37,205 bases of DNA from Candidatus Gastranaerophilales bacterium (lineage in GTDB: Bacteria; Cyanobacteriota; Vampirovibrionia; Gastranaerophilales; Gastranaerophilaceae): positions 1 to 37,205 of the forward strand of contig CALUTK010000016.1 of assembly GCA_944323675.1 (NCBI GenBank), written 5' to 3'. The notes below the pieces were generated by a model. It did no database searches and was not told the origin of the DNA. It worked only from the letters and a program-made list of their open reading frames with translations. The stretch's first letter is position 1; the number at the start of each line of letters is the position of its first letter. Shown here one piece after another: positions 1-6,330 of the stretch. A program made the translations under genes and the position numbers.

Positions 1-27
1 AAACGATTGCGTTTTTCTCTTTCTTTG

Positions 28-74
28 GTTCGTTTCTTTCTCTTTTAATCGCAATAAAAGAGAAAGAAATGAAC
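28..74. repeat. Long hairpin-forming inverted repeat
   Basis: Bases 33-46 (TTTCTTTCTCTTTT) are the perfect reverse complement of 56-69. The stem extends outward with one G-T wobble to 28-32/70-74 and inward by one pair (47/55), giving about 20 base pairs around a 7-base loop. No gene is seen in 1-330. There is no clean U-tract, so a terminator for the gene ending at 331 is possible but not shown. It may be part of the repeat tract that continues to the right. Confidence 0.6.
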
Positions 75-91
75 ATAAAAATAAAATTTAT

Positions 92-295
92 AAAGGGAAC
101 AGACTAGTGCCTTTTGCGCATTAGCCTGTTCCCTTATGTTGAAATAAGCGCTTCACTTATTCCACTGCATTTTTGCTTTCGCGCTTTATTTATTTCAGGA
201 ATTCAACAGAGATTCTGCCCTAGGGGACAGGGCCACAAGCTCCTACCTCGCCTGTTCCCTTTGTCAAACAAGTTCAGAATGACATTTCGGACAGA
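92..295. repeat. Palindromic dispersed-repeat-like intergenic tract
   Basis: This non-coding stretch holds nested inverted repeats. AAGGGAACAG (93-102) pairs with CTGTTCCCTT (126-135). A second copy of CCTGTTCCCTT near 249-259 faces a GGGGACAGG near 223-231. TGTTGAA near 138 faces TTCAACA near 202. The right end carries AAGTTCAGAATGACAT, a word of the same type as in the element at 25236-25413. Short frames across it have no ribosome binding site or recognisable product. I read it as a degraded palindromic repeat cluster rather than a gene; its copy number elsewhere is unknown. Confidence 0.5.
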
Positions 296-330
296 AGTTT
301 TTACAACTCTAAAATACAAGATTGTTTTGG

Positions 331-1464
331 CTATTTATTCAACATATTAAGTAATTTTTTATGTAATTTCACATTATGAACTCTGATAATATCAACATTG
401 CGTTCAACAGCAAGCGTATTCAGGGCTACTGTGAAAACATCTTTCGTAGCATTGTCCGCGTCAGGCATATCTAAAAGACTTTTCCTTGAAACACCTACCA
501 TTAACGGACATCCAAGAACTCTGAATTCCTCCACTCTGTTTAGCAGTTCAAAATTTTGTTCTCTTGTTTTGCCAAAACCTATACCCGGATCTATTATTAT
601 TTTGTTTTTGGCAATCCCTTTTTCATCCGCAAATGCAAGCTGGCGTTTAAAGTCAAAGAATATGTCATCCATTAAATTTTTATACACCGGTGCATCCTGC
701 ATATTTTTAGGAGTGCCTTTTGAATGCTGAAGAATAACAAACACCTTATGTTTTGCCACAACATCCATCATGCACCAATCATATGTCATGCCTGAGACAT
801 CGTTTATTATTGCGGCACCTGCCTGTATTGTCTTATCTGCAACCACAGAACTTCTTGTATCTATGCTTATCGGAACTTTTATATTTTCTTTCTTTATAAG
901 CTCCATAACAGGCAGAATTCTCTCAAGCTGAACCTCTGCAGGAACCGGATCAGAATACGGCTTTGTTGATTCAGCACCGATATCAATTATGTCAGCGCCG
1001 TCTTTTATCATTTCTTTCAAATGTTGGAAAGCCTTTGTTATATCCAAATATTCCCCGCCATCAGAAAATGAATCTTCCGTTATATTCAAAATTCCCATTA
1101 TTCTTGTTTTGGTGCTTTTCGGATATCTGACGGCTAAAGTTTCTCCGAGTTTTTTCAAACTGAACGGCTGGTACTTCAATTTTGCGGCAATCTTTTGAAT
1201 TTGGTCTATACTTCCGCCCAGAATACAATCAGATTTTTCGGCTTTTCCTGTAATTACATCTTTATGAGTTGCGCAATCTGCGCCGACAGTAAGAGCCGTT
1301 TGTTTTAAAACATTAGCCTGTGCCGGTGTCAATCCGTATATTTTCAAGTTTTTATACTCAAACTTGTCGCATGCTTTCTGTGAATAAACTTCATCAAAAC
1401 CGATATAGTCTATCTCGTGTTTAATATTATCCGTGATTATTTCTTTTACCCAAAAGTCCTGCAT
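331..1464 (-). CDS. folP: Dihydropteroate synthase with N-terminal extension
   Basis: Condenses 6-hydroxymethyl-dihydropterin pyrophosphate with p-aminobenzoate in folate synthesis; cytoplasmic. The 377-residue product has a TIM-barrel DHPS core from about residue 120: MGILNITEDSFSDGG (123-137), GADIIDIGAESTKP (156-169), SIDTRSS (200-206), INDVSG (220-225), IIDPGIGFGKT (290-300), VGVSRKS (323-329). Residues 1-115 form an extra domain of the kind seen on long Firmicute-type DHPS proteins (usual short forms are about 270-280 residues). Variants: the common HMRGTP loop is QHSKGTP (246-252) and RVHDV is RVHNV (361-365). No other folate gene is adjacent. The start has no Shine-Dalgarno, and a -10 box lies 6 bases upstream, so the mRNA may be leaderless. 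Family assignment is secure; the extension's role is unknown. Confidence 0.95.
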   Translation of the reverse strand: MQDFWVKEIITDNIKHEIDYIGFDEVYSQKACDKFEYKNLKIYGLTPAQANVLKQTALTVGADCATHKDVITGKAEKSDCILGGSIDQIQKIAAKLKYQPFSLKKLGETLAVRYPKSTKTRIMGILNITEDSFSDGGEYLDITKAFQHLKEMIKDGADIIDIGAESTKPYSDPVPAEVQLERILPVMELIKKENIKVPISIDTRSSVVADKTIQAGAAIINDVSGMTYDWCMMDVVAKHKVFVILQHSKGTPKNMQDAPVYKNLMDDIFFDFKRQLAFADEKGIAKNKIIIDPGIGFGKTREQNFELLNRVEEFRVLGCPLMVGVSRKSLLDMPDADNATKDVFTVALNTLAVERNVDIIRVHNVKLHKKLLNMLNK

Positions 1465-1470
1465 AACATA

Positions 1471-1499
1471 AGTTTATCACGAGTATAAAATTAATACAA
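1471..1499 (-). promoter_or_regulatory. folP promoter abutting the start codon
   Basis: On the minus strand TTGTAT (1494-1499), a 17-base spacer and TAAACT (1471-1476) with an extended TG-A precede the folP ATG by exactly 6 bases. Predicted transcription would begin at the A of ATG. The -10 and -35 are moderate matches (4/6 and 3/6). The geometry matches six other genes in the window. Confidence 0.5.
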
Positions 1500-1531
1500 T
1501 ATGCAAGTGAATATATACAAGTCAATCTTTT

Positions 1532-2041
1532 CTAAGAATCAAATCTGTCGGAAATCTGGTTTACTCTGTGCGCAACCCTTGGAACGTAATGATCCGCAAT
1601 TTTTACGGTATTATGATAAAGTGTTCCGAGTCCGGAAATAAGAATACAGGTTGCAAGCACCCCGCCGACTATCCCGCAGCCAAAACGGGTTAATCTGTTA
1701 TTTATTATAGGTTTTATAAACCTTGAAGTTTTAACGGCATCTAATTTTGTAACAAGTCTTTGAGTCAGAACCCTTGCATTATTTTTTAATCCTGCAAAAA
1801 GTCCGGTCCCGACTTTTGCGGCCTCTGCGGCCCTTGCTGCCGCTGCGGCTTTTCCTGCTTTACAAGCAGTTTCGGTTTCTTTTAGCATATTGAGAGTATT
1901 TTTTTTAACAGCGGTATATCCGGCGCCTGCCGCTCCGCCTGCTACAACTCCGTCACGGATTTCTTCACGCTTCTTTTCTGAAACCTTTGGATGTCTTTCA
2001 GATGAACCTGTAAAACTTACCGGACTAATCCTCATCGTCAT
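1532..2041 (-). CDS. Lineage-specific membrane protein with N-terminal F-x-G motif
   Basis: Unknown function, about 169 residues. I chose the ATG at 2041 because GAGG lies 6 bases upstream; the ATG at 2035 is the alternative. The product then begins MTMRISPVSFTG, matching the short N-terminal motif seen in at least seven other proteins here. A Gly/Ala-rich stretch (GVVAGGAAGAGYTAV) is followed by a basic, Ala-rich middle and one strong transmembrane segment near the C-terminus (IVGGVLATCILISGLG), leaving about 30 residues outside. It overlaps the 3' end of the preceding gene by 17 bases, so the two are likely translationally coupled. No family recognised. Confidence 0.75.
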   Translation of the reverse strand: MTMRISPVSFTGSSERHPKVSEKKREEIRDGVVAGGAAGAGYTAVKKNTLNMLKETETACKAGKAAAAARAAEAAKVGTGLFAGLKNNARVLTQRLVTKLDAVKTSRFIKPIINNRLTRFGCGIVGGVLATCILISGLGTLYHNTVKIADHYVPRVAHRVNQISDRFDS

Positions 2042-2738
2042 AATCCGCCTCATCGTCATAGTTATCAGCTTCATCAACAAAATCTATCTCATTATCCGAA
2101 CCAACTGTAACTTGGTCATTATAGATATTCCCGTTACTATCAATTTTAGACTTTGATTTTTTATTCTCAGAAACCGCACCGGCAACCGTTGTTGAAACAC
2201 CGGTCGAGAATGCAACGATATCCCCTGTAGTATCGGCTATTGCTCCGGATTTAACTTTTTTAAATTTGCCGAAGAAATTTTTGACTGCCATTGCAGGTTT
2301 TGTTTCTGACAAGTTCTTAAATAATTCACAAACAGCCTTGCCAAAAGGGGTTTTAGCAAAGTGTTCATCCCTCAAATTTTTCAGTGAATCAGAAATTTTT
2401 TCTCCGAATCTGTCTAAATTTTTTCTGAATTTAACGACTGTCGGATTATTTACAACTTTTTTAAGGAGCTTTCCGGTCTCATTCCACCCTAATTTAGTTC
2501 CGACACCCATAACAGCACCGGCACCTACAAGACATAGGGCACTGCCTACTTTTTTAAGTTTCGGCGGAACTTTATCTTCATATTTTTTCAGCCCGTCCAT
2601 TGCGTCTGTAATGTCATCACGAAGAAGATTTAATTCCTTATCCTGAGAGGATTCGTCATTACCGGACTCTTCATCATACGCTTTAAAATGAACCTGAGAA
2701 TGCAAACGTTGAGTGAAATTAGGCTGAATCGTTAACAT
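2025..2738 (-). CDS. Lineage-specific protein with F-x-G-type N-terminus and acidic tail
   Basis: 237 residues, function unknown. It begins MLTIQPNFTQ and reaches VHFKAYDEE at about residues 16-24, a looser version of the N-terminal motif shared in this window. One hydrophobic segment (ALCLVGAGAVMGVGTKLG, about 67-84) could span a membrane. The middle is basic and helical, and a second apolar Thr/Ser/Val-rich stretch (DIVAFSTGVSTTVAGAVSE) follows. The last 20 residues are very acidic, with a six-residue repeat (YDDEAD, YDDED). GGAG lies 11 bases upstream of the ATG. The acidic tail DNA also supplies the ribosome binding site and start of the next gene. No function is claimed. Confidence 0.75.
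   Translation of the reverse strand: MLTIQPNFTQRLHSQVHFKAYDEESGNDESSQDKELNLLRDDITDAMDGLKKYEDKVPPKLKKVGSALCLVGAGAVMGVGTKLGWNETGKLLKKVVNNPTVVKFRKNLDRFGEKISDSLKNLRDEHFAKTPFGKAVCELFKNLSETKPAMAVKNFFGKFKKVKSGAIADTTGDIVAFSTGVSTTVAGAVSENKKSKSKIDSNGNIYNDQVTVGSDNEIDFVDEADNYDDEADYDDED
2030..2060 (-). repeat. Tandem 13-bp repeat at a gene overlap
   Basis: CCTCATCGTCATA occurs at 2030-2042 and again at 2048-2060, period 18 bases (six codons). On the minus strand it encodes the acidic tail of one gene and contains the ATGACGATG start region of the next. Confidence 0.8.
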
Positions 2739-2889
2739 ATTTTCTACTACTCCAAATTATTATTTGCCGAATGCTTTAAAAGACATAAATGATTTTTTTT
2801 GCGCTTTGTATATTATATATTAATAAATCTTTACAAAGACCCCTTCCGCAAATAAATTATTACATAATACTTTTGATTTGTAAATATAT

Positions 2890-3810
2890 TTACAAAAATT
2901 TTATACCTTGAAAAGAGTTTCTTTTCATCAGCTCTCTGTCTATCTTGTTAAGGCAATCCATTTTTGCGCCTAACCAGCATGGTGCTATAAGATTTTTCTT
3001 TAATCCGTTGCCGGCAAGCCTGTGGATTGTTGTGGTTTTTGGCAGGTATTCCAAAAAGTCGCACACCGTCTGAATATACTCATCTTCACTCATAAAATCA
3101 ATTTCCCCGCGGGAATACATATCAGCCAATTTTGTATTTTCAAGCGCACAGAGCATGTGAATTTTTACGCCGTCAACTCCTAACTGTGCAAGCTTTTGCG
3201 CGGTCTGCATAATTTCATCGTGACTCTCCCATAACCCGAAAATTACGTGTACACATACATTTATACCGCGTTCCTTTGTTTTTTCGTATGCTTTTAAAAA
3301 ACAGTCAAAATCATGCCCGCGGTTAATCTTTCTTAACGTTTTATCGTGAATTGATTGAAGCCCGTATTCAATCCACGTGTAATAATCATCTTTATATCCT
3401 GCTATCAGGTCTAATTTTTCATCATCAATACAATCAGGACGGGTTCCTATTGAAAGTCCGACAATATCATCACGGCAAAGTGAAGCATTATATATTTTTT
3501 CCAGTTCTTTTACCGGTTTATAGGTATTGGAATATGCCTGAAAATAGGACATGAATTTTTGTGCCTTAAACCTTGCAGAAAGAGTCTTTACACCTTCTTC
3601 TATCTGTTCTTCAATTGATAAAAGATTAGAATGAGCCTGAGAAAAACTGCCTCCCTCATCACAAAAAATACATCCGCCTGTAGAAATTGTTCCATCACGA
3701 TTCGGACACGAAAAACCGGCATCAAGTGTAATTTTATATACCTTGACGCCGAATTTGTTCTTTAAATATGCACTATACTGATTATAGCGTTTATCAGTAC
3801 CGTTAAACAT
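2890..3810 (-). CDS. YhcC-type radical SAM protein (TIGR01212 family)
   Basis: 306 residues. Radical SAM enzyme whose 4Fe-4S cluster is held by Cys35, Cys47 and Cys50 in SCPNRDGTISTGGCIFC. This CPNRDG-x-GGC-x-FC signature with the long first spacing marks the YhcC/TIGR01212 group, as does the C-terminal HRLAGNG...APCWLGAK region. Family substrates are poorly defined; E. coli YhcC has been linked only loosely to envelope or redox contexts, so no reaction is assigned. It starts inside the stop codon of the upstream zinc-ribbon gene (TAATG), which implies translational coupling. A perfect 20-base palindrome (2877-2896) overlaps its stop codon. Length and motifs are complete. Confidence 0.9.
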   Translation of the reverse strand: MFNGTDKRYNQYSAYLKNKFGVKVYKITLDAGFSCPNRDGTISTGGCIFCDEGGSFSQAHSNLLSIEEQIEEGVKTLSARFKAQKFMSYFQAYSNTYKPVKELEKIYNASLCRDDIVGLSIGTRPDCIDDEKLDLIAGYKDDYYTWIEYGLQSIHDKTLRKINRGHDFDCFLKAYEKTKERGINVCVHVIFGLWESHDEIMQTAQKLAQLGVDGVKIHMLCALENTKLADMYSRGEIDFMSEDEYIQTVCDFLEYLPKTTTIHRLAGNGLKKNLIAPCWLGAKMDCLNKIDRELMKRNSFQGIKFL

Positions 3811-3977
3811 TATTTATTTTCGTCTTCATCCGTAATAGGATAAACATAGTGTTCTCCGCAATTCGGACATACTACTTCCTGCTGTTTGCCGTCTTCTACT
3901 TTTGCAACTTCAAATAATGTTTTGCAGCCGGATTGAACACATCTTATTGCCCATGTCGGTCTTATTAATCTTGCCAT
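3810..3977 (-). CDS. Small zinc-ribbon protein coupled to the radical SAM gene
   Basis: 55 residues, starting MARLIRPTWAIRC. Cys13, Cys18, Cys37 and Cys40 (RCVQSGC ... VVCPNCGEHY) form a typical two-knuckle zinc-ribbon arrangement, followed by a short acidic tail ending DEDENK. The ATG at 3977 has GAGGGAACT immediately upstream. Its TAA stop shares one A with the ATG of the radical SAM gene. A promoter (TTGCAC - 17 - TAATAT) lies about 37 bases upstream of the start. It could be a metal-binding accessory or a regulator of the downstream enzyme; the family is not recognised and the function is inference. Confidence 0.8.
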   Translation of the reverse strand: MARLIRPTWAIRCVQSGCKTLFEVAKVEDGKQQEVVCPNCGEHYVYPITDEDENK

Positions 3978-4013
3978 AGTTCCCTCTCTAATTAACTTTT
4001 CCTAGACACTTAC

Positions 4014-4042
4014 ATATTATCATCTCTCCCGATATTGTGCAA
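4014..4042 (-). promoter_or_regulatory. Promoter of the zinc-ribbon/radical SAM operon
   Basis: Minus strand: TTGCAC (4037-4042), 17-base spacer, TAATAT (4014-4019) with extended TG-A. A leader of about 30 bases carries a Shine-Dalgarno, in contrast to the leaderless promoters. Confidence 0.5.
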
Positions 4043-4057
4043 GTGGCAAAACATAAA

Positions 4058-4133
4058 TACAAGGTCATTCCGGAATCATTACTGTCAGATGTAACGGCTA
4101 TGCGATTCCGGGTCAAGCCCGCGATGTCGAAAA
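4058..4133. repeat. Degraded palindromic dispersed repeat
   Basis: The divergent intergenic region holds GTCATTCCGGAATCA at the left, and GATTCCGGGTCAAGCCCGCG at the right. This resembles the TTGACCCGGAATC-type palindromic repeats of many bacterial genomes. The left and right ends are partly inverted copies (ATTCCGGAAT, GATTCCGG). No gene-like frame is present. Confidence 0.45.
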
Positions 4134-4134
4134 C

Positions 4135-4172
4135 CGGACAAAGTATTACTCCTGATATTACTACTTTGTCCG
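4135..4172. repeat. Perfect 11-bp inverted repeat with 16-base loop
   Basis: CGGACAAAGTA (4135-4145) faces TACTTTGTCCG (4162-4172). On the plus strand it is followed by TTTACTTTATTTTT. It sits 49 bases upstream of the plus-strand gene at 4221, so it may be a leader structure, an attenuator-like stop or the end of the neighbouring repeat. Confidence 0.55.
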
Positions 4173-4220
4173 ATTTACTTTATTTTTAATCTTTTAAAAT
4201 AATTACAAAAGGAGATGTTT

Positions 4221-4523
4221 ATGAAAAATTTTCTTATACTTACAGCAATATTAACCGTGCTGTTTGTAGCATTTATTGATACAAAAGCCAGAATAGAAGA
4301 ACTTGATGAAGTTGCTGCGGCAACGCAGGTGCAGGTAGAAATGAAGCCGGAATTAAACAAATCTGACGGAAGCGGAATAAGAGAAAAATACGATACCATA
4401 CAGCCGCCGCAAACTCCGCCGATTACAGCACCCGATACAAAGCCGCTCCAGACTTCTCAAGATAGATTATCCCCCCAGCCGCAAAATAAATACCAGCCCG
4501 TAATGCCTGACTATAAACCGTAA
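4221..4523 (+). CDS. Small membrane-anchored Pro/Gln-rich protein
   Basis: 100 residues, unknown function. The ATG at 4221 is preferred over one at 4215 because AAAAGGAG ends 6 bases before it. Residues 3-20 (NFLILTAILTVLFVAFID) form a single hydrophobic segment with little positive charge, either an uncleaved anchor or a signal peptide. The rest is acidic then Pro/Gln/Thr-rich (QPPQTPPITAPDTKPLQ), low-complexity and probably unfolded outside the membrane. Its last 13 bases overlap the 3' end of the convergent gene. It resembles periplasmic linker proteins but no family is recognised. Confidence 0.7.
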   Translation: MKNFLILTAILTVLFVAFIDTKARIEELDEVAAATQVQVEMKPELNKSDGSGIREKYDTIQPPQTPPITAPDTKPLQTSQDRLSPQPQNKYQPVMPDYKP

Positions 4524-5326
4524 ATCATTTCACCATATTCGTGTTCCAACGGTTCTTCTTCATCTTCAAGTTTTTTCGCGGCAGGATTTGTACTTTCATA
4601 GCGGAAGAAATTTCCTGAAGGTTTGATATCCGTATTCTTATTCAAAACAGGGCTGACTGTTTTCGGGAAAAATCTTAAGATTACATTCTGCGCAATAACA
4701 TTTGAGAGTAAATCCTCAGAATATGACTGTATGTAAGCATATTTAGCATAACTTTCGGATGCTTTTTGCGCAGTAAAACTCCCGTCAGAAGAATTTAAAT
4801 TTTTAGTATAACCGCCACGCCACATTACAAGATCATTTGCTGTATCAAGCAAAACCGCATCCGTCTCCATTGTATACGGATAAGAAATATTTAAGCCGCT
4901 TGATAATTCCAGAATTTCCCATACGCTTCGTTTTACTGTGGAATCTTCAACAGAAACACTGTTTGATATCAGCAAAACTGAATTAGCAGAAAACAAGCGC
5001 GCAAGCTGTTTCATTGCCGGAAAATCTATATTTCCTCGGGAATTAAATTTATCCGCCGCCGCTTTAACTGCTGTTTTTATATTAGGATTTTGACTAAGTG
5101 TTCGCCTGATTTCAGTTACTGTCGGAGATTTTATTTTTCCGGTTGAATTAAAGTAATTAACCAAATCATCCGCAATAATTTCCGACACCTCCGGATAACA
5201 GTAATAATTCTCGCAAACTTTCAAAATATCCGCAGGCAGAACTACTACGTTAAATGTAACGGCTTTTGCCGCAGGGATAAGCATAATGCATATTAAAAAC
5301 AACAAAAATCCGACGAATTTTTTCAT
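4511..5326 (-). CDS. Exported protein of unknown function
   Basis: 271 residues from the ATG at 5326; an in-frame GTG at 5344 is less likely. MKKFVGFLLFLICIMLIPAAKA is a classical signal peptide, probably cut after AKA. The mature part has alternating strands and helices (VVVLPADILKVC...IIADDLVNYFNSTGKI) reminiscent of periplasmic proteins that sense or assemble envelope parts, but no family is recognised. Cys40/Cys44 (CENYYC) could form a disulfide. The C-terminal 25 residues are acidic. No Shine-Dalgarno precedes the ATG; instead an extended -10 box ends 6 bases upstream. Convergent, overlapping stops with the gene at 4221-4523. Confidence 0.8.
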   Translation of the reverse strand: MKKFVGFLLFLICIMLIPAAKAVTFNVVVLPADILKVCENYYCYPEVSEIIADDLVNYFNSTGKIKSPTVTEIRRTLSQNPNIKTAVKAAADKFNSRGNIDFPAMKQLARLFSANSVLLISNSVSVEDSTVKRSVWEILELSSGLNISYPYTMETDAVLLDTANDLVMWRGGYTKNLNSSDGSFTAQKASESYAKYAYIQSYSEDLLSNVIAQNVILRFFPKTVSPVLNKNTDIKPSGNFFRYESTNPAAKKLEDEEEPLEHEYGEMIYGL

Positions 5327-5332
5327 AATTTT

Positions 5333-5341
5333 ATTGTAACA
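5333..5341 (-). promoter_or_regulatory. Extended -10 promoter abutting a start codon
   Basis: Minus strand TG-T-TACAAT, with TACAAT at 5333-5338, ends 6 bases before the ATG at 5326. No convincing -35 is seen, as is common for extended -10 promoters. Confidence 0.45.
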
Positions 5342-5420
5342 CACAATTTTTCATACGGGTAATGGATTACTATTTTTTTTAATTTTATTAAACTGGTAAG
5401 AAACTACAAAGGAGCATTGT

Positions 5421-5804
5421 ATGGAATACAAAGAATTATTGGAAAGAGCAAAAGCCGCAAGTGAAAAAGCTTATGCCCCGTATTCTAAATTTAAAGTCGG
5501 AGCATGTGTTCTCACTGATAATGAAAAAATTTACACAGGCTGCAATTTTGAGAATTCAAGCTTCGGGCTGACGATTTGTGCCGAAAGGAACGCCATTGGA
5601 AGTGCTGTTGCCGACGGTGAAAGAAAAATTAAAGCTGTTGCAATTTATTCTCCTAACACAAAACCCTGCTATCCTTGCGGTGCATGCCGGCAGGTTATGA
5701 GCGAATTCGTTTCAGATAACGGACTTGACGTAATTACTGAAACTGAAAACGGTATTGATATTAAAAACTTTAACGAAATATTTCCGGAAGGTTTCAGACT
5801 CTAA
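5421..5804 (+). CDS. cdd: Cytidine deaminase
   Basis: 127 residues, the length of the small homotetrameric class. Deaminates cytidine and deoxycytidine to uridine and deoxyuridine in pyrimidine salvage. Zinc ligands are Cys53 in TICAERNAIG, with the proton-shuttling Glu55, and Cys86 and Cys89 in PCGACRQ. The N-terminal APYSKFKVGA motif and CNFENSS nucleoside-binding segment are intact. AAAGGAG lies 6 bases before the ATG. The stop TAA is followed directly by the ATG of the next gene (TAAATG), implying coupled translation. The uridine phosphorylase gene at 28992-29762 would act next in the same salvage route. Confidence 0.96.
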   Translation: MEYKELLERAKAASEKAYAPYSKFKVGACVLTDNEKIYTGCNFENSSFGLTICAERNAIGSAVADGERKIKAVAIYSPNTKPCYPCGACRQVMSEFVSDNGLDVITETENGIDIKNFNEIFPEGFRL

Positions 5805-6056
5805 ATGTATCTTTTGGAACTGATTGTCAAATATTTCAAAAAAGACCGCTTCAATGAGGTGCTTGAAGAACACGACGAAAATACAGCTCTTAACCCTCTT
5901 GAAGAAATTCCGGAAGTTGAAACCGATGAAAATTGCGACCATATCTTTATGCCGATAGATTCAACAGAAGAAGTTCTGGCTTGTTCCAAATGCGGACTTG
6001 TTGTTAACAGAAAAGATTTGAAATACAAAAACTTTTTTATGAATAAACACTCGTAA
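5805..6056 (+). CDS. Small Cys-containing (zinc-ribbon-like) protein
   Basis: 83 residues, function unknown. It starts immediately after the cdd stop codon without its own clear Shine-Dalgarno, so it is probably translated by coupling. The N-terminal helix (YLLELIVKYFKKDRFNEVLEEH) is amphipathic, followed by an acidic linker (NPLEEIPEVETDENC). Cys/His at DENCDH and CSKCGLVV (CxxC) about 17 residues apart suggest a one-metal ribbon with Cys, His, Cys, Cys ligands. The final segment is basic. It could bind nucleic acid or be an accessory of the salvage enzyme; nothing in the sequence decides. Confidence 0.7.
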   Translation: MYLLELIVKYFKKDRFNEVLEEHDENTALNPLEEIPEVETDENCDHIFMPIDSTEEVLACSKCGLVVNRKDLKYKNFFMNKHS

Positions 6057-6095
6057 AGAATCCGGATTACGACTGATTTATGCTGATATTCAAAT

Positions 6096-6121
6096 AAAAA
6101 AAAGCGGCTCAGATGAACCGC
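6096..6121 (-). terminator. Rho-independent terminator downstream of the CtpA gene
   Basis: Reading the minus strand, GCGGTTCA-TC-TGAGCCGC (one A-C mismatch) is followed by eight T. It lies about 210 bases beyond the ctpA stop and just after the plus-strand cdd pair, so it mainly serves leftward transcription. Confidence 0.75.
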
Positions 6122-6181
6122 GTAAGTCAAGTATGCAAAACTATCTTTATATTTTTGTATTGTTGAAAAATTTTTGTTTGC

Positions 6182-6201
6182 AAATAGCCATATGGCTATT
6201 T
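6182..6201. repeat. Perfect 20-base palindrome
   Basis: AAATAGCCATATGGCTATTT is its own reverse complement. It lies in the AT-rich 274-base gap between the convergent cdd pair and ctpA. It may act as a weak terminator for rightward transcripts or a protein-binding site. The rest of 6122-6330 shows no gene. Confidence 0.5.
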
Positions 6202-6330
6202 ATAATAATATTATATAAAATACAAAACAAATGTCAATCTGCCGGATGGCACAATACCTAGTGAATTTACAACAAATTACATAATTTAAGAAAATGAAAA
6301 TTCCGGAAACTGAATCTGCCGGTTAATAAT

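Noticed and set aside
114-350. Plus-strand 78-codon open frame
   Set aside because: Lies across repeats and the folP end; no ribosome binding site and composition unlike the neighbours.
4095-4140. Arm resembling a tRNA T-loop (TTCCGGGTCAAGCCC)
   Set aside because: No acceptor, D or anticodon arms can be built around it; it fits the palindromic repeat better.
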